Assembly: GCA_039105265.1 (NCBI GenBank)
Contig: JAPFFF010000039.1
Coordinates: forward strand, 620,001-684,000
Reading direction: 5' to 3'
Length of the DNA: 64,000 bases
DNA from: Tritrichomonas musculus
Lineage: Eukaryota > Parabasalia > Tritrichomonadida > Tritrichomonadidae
Part shown: positions 7,959-19,200 of the stretch, one piece after another
How the letters are laid out: the number at the start of each line of letters is the position of its first letter
Position numbering within the stretch: the first letter of the stretch is position 1
Program-made: the position numbers and the translations under genes
Notes under the pieces: model-generated
The model's input: only the letters and a program-made list of their open reading frames with translations
Told to the model about the DNA's origin: nothing
Databases searched by the model: none

Positions 7959-10727
7959 TCACTGGAATCTTTCAGGCAAAATGTAGTACTTTTCATCATA
8001 TCTGTACACAATTTCATATTCACCATGATTCAAATCAGCAACTACATCTTCTCCATCTTCACCGAAATCAAACGATGCCGAATACACAGAATCTTTTTTA
8101 ATATTCAAAAGGACCAATTTGGCTTCAACATTGAAAGGAATTGATATCTTCAATGTAATTTTGTAATACTCAATACACCAATCGACCTCGAATCTTCCCA
8201 TTGGCGAATAGTATTTGCATTGTGCCGATACCAATTTTTTGGTCGGATGTGGCCTGATTGTCACCTTACTGAATCCAGGTGAATCTTCGACTGGAACGAT
8301 TCCGCAAATATCTTCGTAAATCCACTCACAAATCGAGCCGTATGCGTAGTGATTGAATGAATTCATTCCGACGAGAATTTCGCCATTTGGTTTGATTCCG
8401 TTCCATCTTTCCCAGATTGTTGTTGCGCCTTTTGTGATCGGATAGAGCCATCCCGGATATTCCTTATTCATGAATGTTGTCATTGCATCGCAAAAACAGC
8501 CGCCTTTTGTCAAGGCTTTGCACAAAATTTGTGTTCCAATATATCCTGTGCAAATGTGAAAATCGTTGTTTTTAAGCAACTTGTATAGACTCGCAACAGA
8601 AGTGTTTATTTTACCTTCAGGATACAAGTCATGAATGATGGCTAATGAAAGAGCAGTTTGAGTCTGAATTGCACATCTTCCATTCGGTGTGAAATACTCA
8701 TCTCGAATAGCTTTCAATGTCTTTTCAGCAGCATCGTTGTACTTGACAAAATCGTCATTTTTACCAAGAACTTTCGCAGCTTTAGACGTCAATCTCAATG
8801 AGTACAAGTAATAAGTTGTGCATATGAAAGTCATCTCTGTTCCGCCAATTATTCCAGGCTTATCATTGGATGCTTTCGGGCCATCCAAAGCGAGCCAATC
8901 ACCGAACTGCTGGTAGTTATAAACCCAAATTCCGTCCGAAACATGCGTCGACATCACATCGACCCATCTCTTCATTCCGTCGTATTGGTCCTCTAGAATT
9001 TGCTTCTTTCCGTTCATCACGTAAACATTCCACGGCATGATTGTTGCAGCGTCGCTCCAGGCGATTGTTCCATCGGTGGAGAAGTTCTCTTTGATAACGG
9101 ACAAGTCGTACAATTGAGGACACCAAATTGGCGGAATTCCGTTGTCTTTCAACTGGTGCAAATACAAGTCTTTCAAAAACTTCCGATAGAACGAATAACA
9201 GTTCATGTTGAACATCGCAGTCTTGCAGAAAATTTGTGCATCACCAGTCCATCCAAGACGTTCAGGCCGTTGTGGACAATCAGTTGGCACGTCGATGAAG
9301 TTGCTTCGTTGACTCCAGATGCAATTTGAGATGAGCTGATTGACCATCTGATTTCCAGTCACAATTTCGCCAGCCTTCTCCAAATCTGAGTAAACAACGC
9401 AACCGATAAAATCGTCGATATTAACAGAGCCACTCCAATTCGAAAGCCTTGCATAACGGAATCCAAAATAGGTGAAGTGTGGCTGCACTTCGACTTCTTC
9501 ATCTCCAGAAGACACGTACTGAAACCGTTGCAAGGCGTTTCCCAAATTCATCCTGTAAAAGTTTCCGTCATTCAAAACTTCGCCGTATTCAACAATCGTG
9601 TTGAAATCCTTTGGAGCTTTGATTTTCATCCTGATCCATCCTGCGAAGTTCTGCCCCATGTCGATGATTGTTTCGCCACATGGAGAATGAATTATCTCCT
9701 TCGGCTTTATGAAGGACTTGATTCGAACAGGCGGTGAAAATCGTGGGACGAGTTTTTGATGAAGTCTTTGTTCAATTTCATTGCATTCGACCCAATTTTT
9801 ATCGTCGCATTCATTCAAGTTCCAGTCCTTTATTAAAAAATTTCCATTCTGCATCTCTCCGTCGTAGATACTGTTCACGACAATGAGACTCTTGTGACAT
9901 CTCCAAGAATTGTCACTCTTGACAACCTCGGACGATCCATCGTCGTACAAAAGATGCATCTCGAAGAGGAATTCATATCTGTTTGTGACCAAATCGAGGC
10001 CCTTTCCCCGTTTTCTCTCGTTGAAGTCAGCCGAGTTGCCAAAGAAGATGTTCCGACCTCTCGCCCAGCCATCGCCCAGGAGGGCACCAATTGTGTTTCT
10101 ATTTGGCTGCAGAAAACGTGTCACATCAAAAGTCTGATATTGAAGCCACAAGTCGTAGTTGTTGTTGGAAGGCAAGAAGAACTCATCGTTAACTTTCATC
10201 CCATTGACATAAAGCTCGTACAAGCCAAGACCACAGCAGTAAGCACGCGCCTCTTTGACCTTCTTCATTGAAGGAATTTCAATTGTTTTCCTCAAGTATG
10301 GTGATATGTCATTTCCAACTTTTTCTGTCGATATCCACTTGCCTTCCCATGGTTCACTCAGCTTGGAGGTTTCGAAATAACTGACGGGTGAGTCTATCGT
10401 TTCATTCAAATCGGTTGTGATGTGAACTTGCCAGTAATATCGCGTTCGTGGATGAAGAACTAAATTGACGTCAAAATTGGGGTTGTAATCAATCGATTTG
10501 ATGTCGGATTGATCACCTGAATCATGTATGAGTTGCGATTTGTCGTCTGGATTGCACGTTGGTGACTTTGATATTATTACCCTGGCACTTTTTTGGAATT
10601 TGGATTCAGTCCCTTCAACAATCCATGAAAAAGATAATGAACTTGTGTCATAGCCAATTGGATTTTCAATCCCGTTTAGTCGCATTTTAACAATCTTAGA
10701 AGTCATTTGTAAAATAATTGAATGCAT
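7959..10727 (-). CDS. GH78 alpha-L-rhamnosidase
   Basis: A 922-residue protein of typical length for bacterial-type GH78. An N-terminal fibronectin-like region (LNGIENPIGYDTSSLSFSW) is followed by the carbohydrate-binding region with YELYVNGMKVND and GDGWARGR. The catalytic (alpha/alpha)6 barrel carries PERLGWTGDAQ, with Asp about residue 496. A second barrel motif, TIWERWNG, is followed by GMNSFNHYAYGS, and a C-terminal beta domain follows. It should release L-rhamnose from glycosides or polysaccharides. No clear signal peptide is visible, so it is cytosolic or secreted by a non-classical route. The second in-frame ATG (10706) is a plausible start because a TCAATTATTTT initiator-like motif sits just before it. 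The gene is richer in G+C than its surroundings. GH78 is mainly bacterial and fungal, so lateral transfer is a reasonable inference. Confidence 0.93.
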   Translation of the reverse strand: MHSIILQMTSKIVKMRLNGIENPIGYDTSSLSFSWIVEGTESKFQKSARVIISKSPTCNPDDKSQLIHDSGDQSDIKSIDYNPNFDVNLVLHPRTRYYWQVHITTDLNETIDSPVSYFETSKLSEPWEGKWISTEKVGNDISPYLRKTIEIPSMKKVKEARAYCCGLGLYELYVNGMKVNDEFFLPSNNNYDLWLQYQTFDVTRFLQPNRNTIGALLGDGWARGRNIFFGNSADFNERKRGKGLDLVTNRYEFLFEMHLLYDDGSSEVVKSDNSWRCHKSLIVVNSIYDGEMQNGNFLIKDWNLNECDDKNWVECNEIEQRLHQKLVPRFSPPVRIKSFIKPKEIIHSPCGETIIDMGQNFAGWIRMKIKAPKDFNTIVEYGEVLNDGNFYRMNLGNALQRFQYVSSGDEEVEVQPHFTYFGFRYARLSNWSGSVNIDDFIGCVVYSDLEKAGEIVTGNQMVNQLISNCIWSQRSNFIDVPTDCPQRPERLGWTGDAQIFCKTAMFNMNCYSFYRKFLKDLYLHQLKDNGIPPIWCPQLYDLSVIKENFSTDGTIAWSDAATIMPWNVYVMNGKKQILEDQYDGMKRWVDVMSTHVSDGIWVYNYQQFGDWLALDGPKASNDKPGIIGGTEMTFICTTYYLYSLRLTSKAAKVLGKNDDFVKYNDAAEKTLKAIRDEYFTPNGRCAIQTQTALSLAIIHDLYPEGKINTSVASLYKLLKNNDFHICTGYIGTQILCKALTKGGCFCDAMTTFMNKEYPGWLYPITKGATTIWERWNGIKPNGEILVGMNSFNHYAYGSICEWIYEDICGIVPVEDSPGFSKVTIRPHPTKKLVSAQCKYYSPMGRFEVDWCIEYYKITLKISIPFNVEAKLVLLNIKKDSVYSASFDFGEDGEDVVADLNHGEYEIVYRYDEKYYILPERFQ

Positions 10728-11068
10728 TCATTCAATTTTTTCCCATATTGAATTAAATTAAAAATAAAAAACTGCCCTTTATTTTTTCTCTCAATTTAAT
10801 TGACAAAAAAAAAATTTATTTCAATTTTACATTCAATTCAGTTTGCATTCATGTTCATAAGATTTCACTGACAACCCAATTTGACTGTGCCGTTAATCAA
10901 TTAAAAAATGAAAATATAATTCGAATTAATAATTGCAAAGAAAAAGTATTTTTATAAATTTTTGGGGAAGAAGAAATTGGAATGAACCAAAACATATCTT
11001 TATTACACATCAGAAAAAGGCATGAAATCAATTTTTTTCAACCCAAACCATCAAATTTTTTTCAATAA
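10728..11068. other. Upstream region of the rhamnosidase gene
   Basis: AT-rich DNA with poly-A/T runs. It should contain the rhamnosidase promoter near its left end. No open frame was recognised. Confidence 0.4.
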
Positions 11069-11341
11069 TATCTATGTGCTATTTATTATTTCGGCAAATA
11101 CATCACACGAGATATTAACAAATCAATTCATTATTTTACACTCGCTGCAAATCAAAATAATACAGATGCAATTTTTTTTTTTTTTTTAAACAAAGCCACC
11201 TTCTATTTATATCTAGCTGCAAAACAAGGAAATTATTATGCACAGTTTACCCTGGGAGTTAATTATTCAAAAGGAGAATATTTTAAACAAGATATTGAAA
11301 AAGCAATTAATTATTATCAAGAGGCATCATCATTTAAATAA
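11069..11341 (+). pseudogene. Sel1-repeat protein relic
   Basis: Two adjacent frames on the plus strand read as Sel1-like (SLR) repeats. The first is YYFGKYITRDINKSIHYFTL followed by AANQNNTDAIF. A 15-T run that disrupts the frame comes next, then YLAAKQGNYYAQFTLGVNYS and a block ending INYYQEASSFK and a stop. The pattern A-A-x-x-G-x-x-x-A-Q-x-x-L-G-x-x-Y plus D-I-x-K-A-I-x-Y-Y is the SLR consensus. There is no start codon and there is a frameshift, so this is a decayed tail of a longer Sel1 gene. SLR proteins are adaptors and are expanded in trichomonads. Confidence 0.65.
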
Positions 11342-11815
11342 AAAATTATATGTTATTGAATTTTTTCTCTTATTTACAATCAAAAGAATTGATATTGAAA
11401 TGTATTCTTAAATAAAAGAGCCATCTTATATATTATTCAATATATTAAAAATTTTTCTTTATTATTCGAGGTTATTACCAAAAAATATCAGATCAGATTA
11501 TTTTATAATATATATATTACTAAAACCCATCTGATTAAATTATTTTTTAATCATGATATTTATATATTTTATTTTAAGAGATCTCAGTGAATTTTTTCAT
11601 TTTGGAAGGAGATAATTAAACAAGGAATTCTAAAAATTTGAGATATAAAAATAAATGAAAATTACATTTATTGATTCAATAAATGGAATTATAATTTAAA
11701 ATAAAACAGATAGAAAGGAGGAAACTCAAGAAGTGTCTATTACCTTCTATCGTTTTTTTTTTTATAAAAGTATTCAAAATTTCAATTGTTCCAATACAAA
11801 TTCAAATTCCCCAAA
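11342..11815. other. Upstream region of the papain-like gene
   Basis: AT-rich DNA without an open frame. The last 40 nt before the ATG contain TTCAATTG and TTCAAATT, initiator-like motifs that fit the start chosen for the next gene. Confidence 0.4.
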
Positions 11816-12853
11816 ATGCTTTTCTTTCTCTTTTCATATTCACTTTGTATCACCATCAAGCCATCAGAAGAACGCAGTTTCATAAACTGGATGCGTGAAA
11901 CCAAAAATTTTTATGTAGGTGAAGAATATCATTTCCGTTTTGGTGTTTGGCTCTCTAACTATCGTTATGTCCAATCAAAAAGTTTATCAACGACCAAGAC
12001 TCATTTCAAGTGTGGCATGAACAGTCTTTCAGCACTTTCACCTAGCGAGTATCGTTCCTTATTAGGATTAAGAAATAACCGCCAATACAAAGGTGAAAAT
12101 ATAATAAGAAATTCACCATCGACGATCAACAAAATACAAAATGTTCAATCCGAGATAAGGCCAGCTAAGAACGATTATCCAGATAATCTTGATTACAGAA
12201 CGCATGATCCAGCTGTTCTTCATCCCATCCAAGATTTTGGACAATGCGGTGGAGGTAGTTGGTCATTTTCGATCACATGTGCAGTTGAGTCAAGCTATGC
12301 CATTAAAAGGAAAGAGTTATTTAAACTCTCTGAGCAGTGCTTGATTGATTGTGTCTCTTTTTGTGACGGTTGTAATAGCGGGTCACTTCACTCAGCATTT
12401 TCATTTTTGACAAACAACAAGGACTATCAATGCCACATAAACAGCGAGTCCGATTATCCGTGGACCGGCTCACAAGGCGAGTGTAAGTTCGACTACGATA
12501 AGGCTTTGTTTCTGTTCAATGGAATTTTTTACGGAAGACAGAAACCTGAGTCTGACATGGTTTATTACTTGAACGATTACGGTGTCGGATCGGCGAGCTT
12601 GGACGCTTCTTCAGCGGCCTTCCAACTTTACACAAGCGGAATATACGAGGATAAAAATTGTGGAACAACTTCAAATCTTGCTGTAAATGTCGTTGGTTAC
12701 GGAGTTGAGGGCAACGGTAACGATGAAGTTCAGTTTTGGATTTGCAGAAATTGCTGGGGCACTTCTTGGGGCGAAAATGGTTACTTCAGAATTGTTCGTG
12801 GTTCTAATGAATGTGGAATCGCAGAAGAATTCTTTTTCCCAGTTAAGTTTTAA
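11816..12853 (+). CDS. Papain-family (C1A) protein lacking catalytic Cys and His
   Basis: A 345-residue cathepsin-L-like proprotein. It starts at MLFFLFSYSLCI (signal peptide); ten codons upstream are open but begin with TTG. The propeptide has an ERFNIN/GNFD-like region (FRFGVWLSNYRYV) and then HFKCGMNSLSALSPSEY. The mature domain begins near DYPDNLDYRTHDPAV. The active-site block reads GQCGGGSWSFS where GQCGSCWAFS is expected: one residue is inserted and Ser148 occupies the nucleophile position. The His block reads SNLAVNVVGYG, with Leu288 in place of His. The Asn block (NCWGTSWGENGYFRI, Asn312) and many disulphide Cys are kept. The fold is therefore probably intact but proteolysis unlikely. 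A regulatory, binding or decoy role in the secretory or lysosomal route is inference. Confidence 0.9.
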   Translation: MLFFLFSYSLCITIKPSEERSFINWMRETKNFYVGEEYHFRFGVWLSNYRYVQSKSLSTTKTHFKCGMNSLSALSPSEYRSLLGLRNNRQYKGENIIRNSPSTINKIQNVQSEIRPAKNDYPDNLDYRTHDPAVLHPIQDFGQCGGGSWSFSITCAVESSYAIKRKELFKLSEQCLIDCVSFCDGCNSGSLHSAFSFLTNNKDYQCHINSESDYPWTGSQGECKFDYDKALFLFNGIFYGRQKPESDMVYYLNDYGVGSASLDASSAAFQLYTSGIYEDKNCGTTSNLAVNVVGYGVEGNGNDEVQFWICRNCWGTSWGENGYFRIVRGSNECGIAEEFFFPVKF

Positions 12854-13169
12854 TTAATTATTTAATTTAAATGGGGGTTTTACTCTTTTTTGTTATTTAG
12901 CTAATTTTTTTTTTTTAATTTTAATGTTTTTTTTATTTATTCTTTTTTGTTATTGAAACAAAAAAAAGAATTGTATGATGGTTTTTGCGACACGATTTTT
13001 AATTGAGTGAACATTTTGTTGAATTTCTTGAGCATCTTTAAAATATTGAAATAAATCAAGAAGTTTATTTTTTGCATGAACTAGATTTGGAACGATATAG
13101 TGAATATATTTGATATCCTAACCAATATAGCAACAAATGACAATTAAATTGAATATATTTAATTATCTT

Positions 13170-13205
<36 letters not shown>

Positions 13206-13630
13206 ATTTGGCATTATTATTTTTTAGTGAATTTAATAACTTCATAATAAAGACCACTAAGCCTTGGCTTTTGTATTTACAATTATAAAGAGGTATTCAT
13301 GTTTAGTGACTTAACGTCTTTATATATTTTTAAAATATCGTTTTTTTCGGTCTGTATAAAGAATTTCAAATTCTGGTTTATAAAAATAGTTTTTTAATCA
13401 CATATATTGCTTTGGGCTTGTATATTTATGGAAATTCAGTGAATTTTTTATTTGCTCATTTCCTTATATATCTAAGATTTTCAAAAGTTATGAGGTTTTA
13501 AAACGAGTACTATATTCTATTTATGCATTTAAAATAAAACTAATTGACTAAAATCCACATCAGGCATTAAATGAAAAAGATTATGTGAAAAACAATCATA
13601 CAATTAAGAAAGGAATTGTTTATGAAAAAT
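12854..13630. other. Convergent intergenic region
   Basis: Lies between two converging genes. It holds T-rich runs and an A-tract of more than 30 nt near 13170-13204. On the minus strand near 12966-13110 one frame reads as plausible protein (PNLVHAKNKLLDLFQYFKDA), but it is short and unassigned, so I do not call it a gene. Confidence 0.45.
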
Positions 13631-15928
13631 TTAAAAATCTTGAGGAATTATTTTTTCAAATTCCTCGTCAGATTCAACACTAACAACAATTTCTCTTGTT
13701 GTTTCCACTTCGTTAATCACATAGTTTGCTCCTCTTTGGCATGCATCAATGAATTTTTCAGGCTTCTTTTCATTTGCTTTTCTCTTAAATTCTTGGTAAA
13801 AAACGTCAATCCGTTCGAAATCTTCTGTTATTTGTGAATCAAAGACATCGATCAGCTTATCATAAAGAAGACTTGCTGTCCCTTTGTATGTAGACTTTAT
13901 AATCTCAAAAAACTGTTTTTGCAGATATTTTTGATGACCTCTAAAAAACATATCTATTTGCTTTTGAGAACAGAATCCTTGATTAGTAATAATATTTTTA
14001 AAATATGTCAAATGATTTTCTGATGCCTGCTTTAATTTTTTTATGTAAATTGTTTTATCAAATAGATCTTCAGCAAATGCTTTTTTAAGTAATTCACTTT
14101 CATAAATTTCTGAAAAAGCAAAATCATATGGAATATAAAATAACTTTGAAGCTTCTTGTATATCGCCAAACACCAACTTTTTATTTTTATTATATTTATT
14201 TTTAGAAAGGTAATTTTTAAATAACACATTAACCAATAATTCTATTGATGCTGGAATAATTTCGAATTTAAAATCAAGAGTTACACAAACATACAATTCA
14301 CTTATTTCTGAGAATCTTCTATGACAATGCATAAATAATTCTTTTAATTCATTAAAACGATAACAACTATCATATTTATCAGACCTACAAAATGCTAATA
14401 TCTTATCATAATTGTCAAATTTTTCATATTTAGTTTTAATAAAATTTTTAATTAAACCGTCACTTAATTTCACAATTTCCATAAATTGAAAGTAATACAA
14501 TTGAGAATGACCAGCAAAAATTTTATTTCCATTTTGATCTTTTGCATAATTTTTATAATAATCACTATATCTAATTAGCCTTCTAAAGAATTCTAGTTGA
14601 AATATAAAATATTTTTGGTTTAAGATAACAATATTAGAATTACAAATAGTGTAAAGAAATGTATAAATTTGATATAAAAGAGGAAATATATTTTCAATAT
14701 TAATTTTGCTTTTGGGAACATGAACAAAAAGAAAAATCTTTTGGTCTTGAATATATTTGGGTAATCTACGAAAAGCAAAAACGGAAATATCTTCTCCTAA
14801 ATCATATCCAAAAATATCCTTTCCCAAAGAATAAAACAAATTACCAATATCTATATAATCGGAATCAACAAATAAAACCAAAGATATTTCTGGATTTTTT
14901 TTTTCAACACTAAAAAACTTTTCATAAACAGTTATATTAAAAATCCATCTACGCTTTGACTCATCATATTTAAAAAGTTGACATATATCGCTATCATCTT
15001 TAATGTTTAATTTGGGTGTAGGTAAATCATAGCAAGAATTAAATTCAAGTTTTATTTTAAAATTAAGCTGGAAGCCCAAAATTCCATTTAAAAAAAAATG
15101 TCCAAATTTATTTTTATAATTATTCCAAGTTTGATACATTTCTTTTTGTTCTTCAATCATTTCTCTAATATCTTTTAATTTATCAAATTTCATCAAAGAA
15201 TCAAGTTTCATTAATCCATTTTTGAATATTTCTTCATCAGAATCATTCTCTTCCTCCTCCTCTTCAATTTCATTCTCAAATTGATCTTTTTGAATTTGTG
15301 CTTTGATCAAATCCAATTTTTCATGACTACATTCTGAAAAAAAATCAAAAAGTATCTGTATTTGGACAAGAAAAATGGGGAAATTGCCTTTATCAATTGA
15401 ATATTCATCGACAAAAAAAGGAATTTGACACTTTTTGCAAATATGTGATATTTCAAAAAATGAGGAGGTCTTTGGAAAAACGCCATTTGTAAACGAATTT
15501 AAAAGTAATGATATGTTAGTGAAATTATATAGATCGCCTTCATTTGAAATATTAAAATTAAATTGGCCCAAAAACATGTTCATTTTTTTCATGATTATAA
15601 TAGAATTCTCTGGAAAGCATTCAATGGTAATAATCAACTTTAACAATTGAATCCTGTCTTCTGCTTTTTGAAATGAAGGATTTAATATTTTAATTTTTTC
15701 ACTATTTTCTAATAGGAAATGAAATGCCTTTTCATTATTTTGTTCACACTGAGATTTGGATGATGGTTTCTCAATTATACCAGGAATTTTTGGATAATTA
15801 AAAACTCTGGCAATAAAAGTTGGAAAAGATATTCCATTGTCAAAAAATGAATCAAGAGATATATCATTGTTTGTAATTTGCTTTTTCTCCAATAAATATT
15901 TTATTATAAATAGGATTTGTTCTTGCAT
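13631..15928 (-). CDS. Unknown 765-residue protein, divergent partner of the SecA-like gene
   Basis: I do not firmly recognise this protein. Residues about 15-105 have a calponin-homology-like cadence: FFDNGISFPTFIARVF, then NNEKAFHFLLEN, ILNPSF and a closing helix. An acidic block (ENEIEEEEEENDSDEE) follows near residue 220. The middle region (about 350-480) alternates hydrophobic strands and helices (PEISLVLFVDSDYIDIGNLF, then IFLFVHVP). This could be a degenerate nucleotide-binding fold, but no P-loop G-x4-G-K-S/T is present. The C-terminal third is helical and charged. There is no signal peptide or membrane segment. The gene is head to head with the SecA-like gene across about 315 bp, which suggests co-expression and possibly a shared pathway; that is inference. 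Confidence 0.75.
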   Translation of the reverse strand: MQEQILFIIKYLLEKKQITNNDISLDSFFDNGISFPTFIARVFNYPKIPGIIEKPSSKSQCEQNNEKAFHFLLENSEKIKILNPSFQKAEDRIQLLKLIITIECFPENSIIIMKKMNMFLGQFNFNISNEGDLYNFTNISLLLNSFTNGVFPKTSSFFEISHICKKCQIPFFVDEYSIDKGNFPIFLVQIQILFDFFSECSHEKLDLIKAQIQKDQFENEIEEEEEENDSDEEIFKNGLMKLDSLMKFDKLKDIREMIEEQKEMYQTWNNYKNKFGHFFLNGILGFQLNFKIKLEFNSCYDLPTPKLNIKDDSDICQLFKYDESKRRWIFNITVYEKFFSVEKKNPEISLVLFVDSDYIDIGNLFYSLGKDIFGYDLGEDISVFAFRRLPKYIQDQKIFLFVHVPKSKINIENIFPLLYQIYTFLYTICNSNIVILNQKYFIFQLEFFRRLIRYSDYYKNYAKDQNGNKIFAGHSQLYYFQFMEIVKLSDGLIKNFIKTKYEKFDNYDKILAFCRSDKYDSCYRFNELKELFMHCHRRFSEISELYVCVTLDFKFEIIPASIELLVNVLFKNYLSKNKYNKNKKLVFGDIQEASKLFYIPYDFAFSEIYESELLKKAFAEDLFDKTIYIKKLKQASENHLTYFKNIITNQGFCSQKQIDMFFRGHQKYLQKQFFEIIKSTYKGTASLLYDKLIDVFDSQITEDFERIDVFYQEFKRKANEKKPEKFIDACQRGANYVINEVETTREIVVSVESDEEFEKIIPQDF

Positions 15929-16243
15929 TAATACGTTAATTTTTTTAAAAAATATGCGTTAATAAGTATAAAATTGAATAATCAAAAACTTTTTGATAAT
16001 GATTGTTTTTTTATTTCCAGTACAGTCTCAAAAGTAGAAAAAGTTGTGAATATTTTTTATACATATATAATGAAAAATAAAAGTTTTTAAAGAAACATTA
16101 ACTAAAAAAATAAAAAATAATATAATATAATATTCAAAATTTAAAAAAAATATTTGTTTTAGTTTTTTAGTATAAAGGATTTATTTATTTTCTATTTCCT
16201 CTCAAAGTGATAATTTAACGTATATATATATATAATATCTCAA
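15929..16243. promoter_or_regulatory. Shared divergent promoter region
   Basis: 315 bp separates the start codons of two head-to-head genes. The DNA is AT-rich with a (TA) run (16220-16234) and TCTCAAATG at the right-hand start, which is a minimal initiator-like TCA next to the ATG. No frame is present. A bidirectional promoter is inferred from geometry. Confidence 0.5.
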
Positions 16244-19200
16244 ATGCCAATTTTGGATCCAATTTTACAATTTCATTTATCTACCATCTCTATTAGCCAA
16301 AATGATCATGATGAAAAAATATCACCAGACGATTTTTATATATATATTCTCGCTCTTGCTTCAAAATATAATACTCGCAATGTGAACACTCTTATAGCTT
16401 CTCGTCAGTTTAAAAAGGATTTTGAAAAGTTTTTCCCTATTATATTAAAATATTTTAATTGGACTTTTGAAGAGGACGTAAAAAAATTCCCAAATATCTA
16501 TTATGCGATTTTAGAATCAATAGATAGATTTATAGTCGGAGAGGAATGTTTGAAAGGTGAATATTATTTATATAACTATATAGATTATAGTTCAATTTTT
16601 TTTAAAATCAATTTCGATAATCATTTTAGATCATGGATTTTATCTGACACACCCATTGCAATTTTGAGTTTAAATTTAAATAAAATGAAAAATGATGATA
16701 TTAATTCATTACTTTTTGAAGTTAATTTATTTGCATCAATTAATCTTACTTTGATCCTTTGCATTTCTAATTTTTTAGATAATAAAACAACTACTGATTC
16801 AAAAAACAAAATTACTGATGATTCAGATAGCAAAATTACAAAATTTGATGAATTGATTCAAATCTTTTATATTCATCCATTTGCAGAAATTCATGTTACT
16901 TACGATTCAGCTGAATATAATGAACTTTTTTCAAAGTTTGTCAAAACAATAGATGAAAAATATGAAGAATTCAACAGTTATTTTTATTTTTATGTTCGTT
17001 ATTTCGAAACAGACATTGAATATTTCAAGACTCCAGTTTTCACAAAGTTTGATAAAAGTGCTCAAAAAATAGAATTAAACAATCTTCTTCAACAATTAAA
17101 GAAAAAGCCTCGTTTTAATTTGACTAGATTCAATGAATCAATTGAAGAATTATTTAAAAAAAGTAACTTTAAAAAAGTTAACGAATCAAAACATGGAGTT
17201 GTTCCAGAAATTTGTCAAGACGGTTTTGGTAATGATCAAATAAAGATTATTTTATCAGATATCTCCGTATTTGAAAAAGAAGATCCTAAACAACAATCTT
17301 TTTCATGCGATTTTTCAAATGATGAAAATTTCAAGTCTTTTGCTTATATTTCAACCGAAGATTTTTTATTTTTTGAGAAGCAAAGAGTGAAGGCAAAATT
17401 TGTAAAATATTTTACTGGAAAAAGAAAAGAAAAGATTACAAAATTTTTAAATTTTACTGATATCCATTTCATTAATCCAGGATTATACGTCGACGACCAG
17501 TTATCAATGTTCAAAATAAAGGAAAACCTTAAAGCCGCATGCAAAAGAATCATCAAAAAATTAAATAAAGGCTACACTCCAATTAAAGAAGATGATTTAT
17601 CACATAAAAATAAGAAAAAGAATGATCCAATATTTGATGAAGAATTTATAAATGCTTTGTGTGCTTATAAACAGCATCATGATAGCCAAAATAGTATAAA
17701 ATTTGAATACCATTTAAGTCAGATTTACTCTGCATATGAAATGGCACAATCAAGTTTGATTGAATTTCCTGGTGATTCAGGTGTTGTATATCAAATTCCA
17801 ACAGGAGAAGGTAAAACAGCAATTATTTTATTGATAGCTGCAGTTCTAGCCAAAATGAAAAAAATTGTTCATATTGTTTCATCAAATGTTTATTTAACAA
17901 ATAGAGATTATAATGAATCTTATCAGTATTTTAAAAACATTGGAATTCGCTCAACAGCTCTTCTTCATTACAATGAAGTACCAATATACTCCAAGCAAAA
18001 ATTAGCACCATATATCAGAGTAGATAATTACGGAAGAGAGTTTTTTGGAGAAGAACTTTTCAATAATTCAATGAACATAAACTTTTCTGTTTGTGACAAA
18101 TCTAAAAACGCACAAATAATTTTCTCTACAATTACAAATTTTGAATGTTATTATTTGTACATGAGCGAAAAAAGAAATGGAAGTTTTGATGATTATTATA
18201 GAAATGCTGTTCTTATTATTGATGAAGCTGATTCAATTTTAATTGATGAAATAACAAATGGAACAATAATATCAAAACCGTTGAAATCAAACTCTCAAAA
18301 AGTGCTAACTTTTGCATATAAAGAATACCTCAAAAATAACCAAATAGAAAAAGAAGAATTGCTTTCTTTATTAAAAAATAAATTTAGTGAATGTGCCAAT
18401 ATAGAACCAGAAGATGTTGATTTAATGCTGAAGGAAATTCGATTGGTGAATGATGAAAATAGCATTTTTGTCTATGGCAAAAAATATTTATTCAAGCCAA
18501 AAATTGTTACAATTAAAAAACCAGGACAAAAAGACATTAATGAAATTCACAAAGAAATCATTCCTTTTGATTATGATAATAAAGGAATTTTGGAAGAGAA
18601 TAAACAATACGGTGGCTTTATTGAACAGTTCATATCAATAAAAGAAATGCTTAATAGAAAAGATGAAAAAATCGATTACAAAGATATATCATTGAATTAC
18701 ATGTATATTTCTCATCCAATATATATTAAACTATATGGAAAAGTATTCGGTTTGACAGGAACAATTGGTGATTCATATGACAGAGAATTAATATTGAAAC
18801 ATTATAAACTTGCAACAAAAATAATGCCAAAAGAACATCCTTATAGATGTTACCATTTTCCTGTTACTCTTTTCGATGATATCAAAGAAAGAAACTCAAA
18901 TATTGTTAATGAAATTATTGCATTTCATAAAAGAGGATTTCCTGTTCTTGTGATTTTCTTTAGTCCTGATGAAATTAATTCAATTAAGAAGCTTATTAAA
19001 GAACAAGATCCTGTAGCTGAAAGTTTTATAAAAATTTATGATGGAAAAGATATGAAAATTAAGCCAAGTGAAGATGCTGGAAAGATTGGTGCAATAACAT
19101 TAGGAACAAATGTTTGTGGAAGAGGTACTCATATTGAAGTTGACAAGAAACATTTACATGTTATTATTTCTTTTTATTCCTCAAATAAACGTGCAATTCA

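Noticed and set aside
8917-10271. Several 70-125 codon frames overlapping the rhamnosidase gene
   Set aside because: All are antisense or out-of-frame shadows in a gene of higher G+C.
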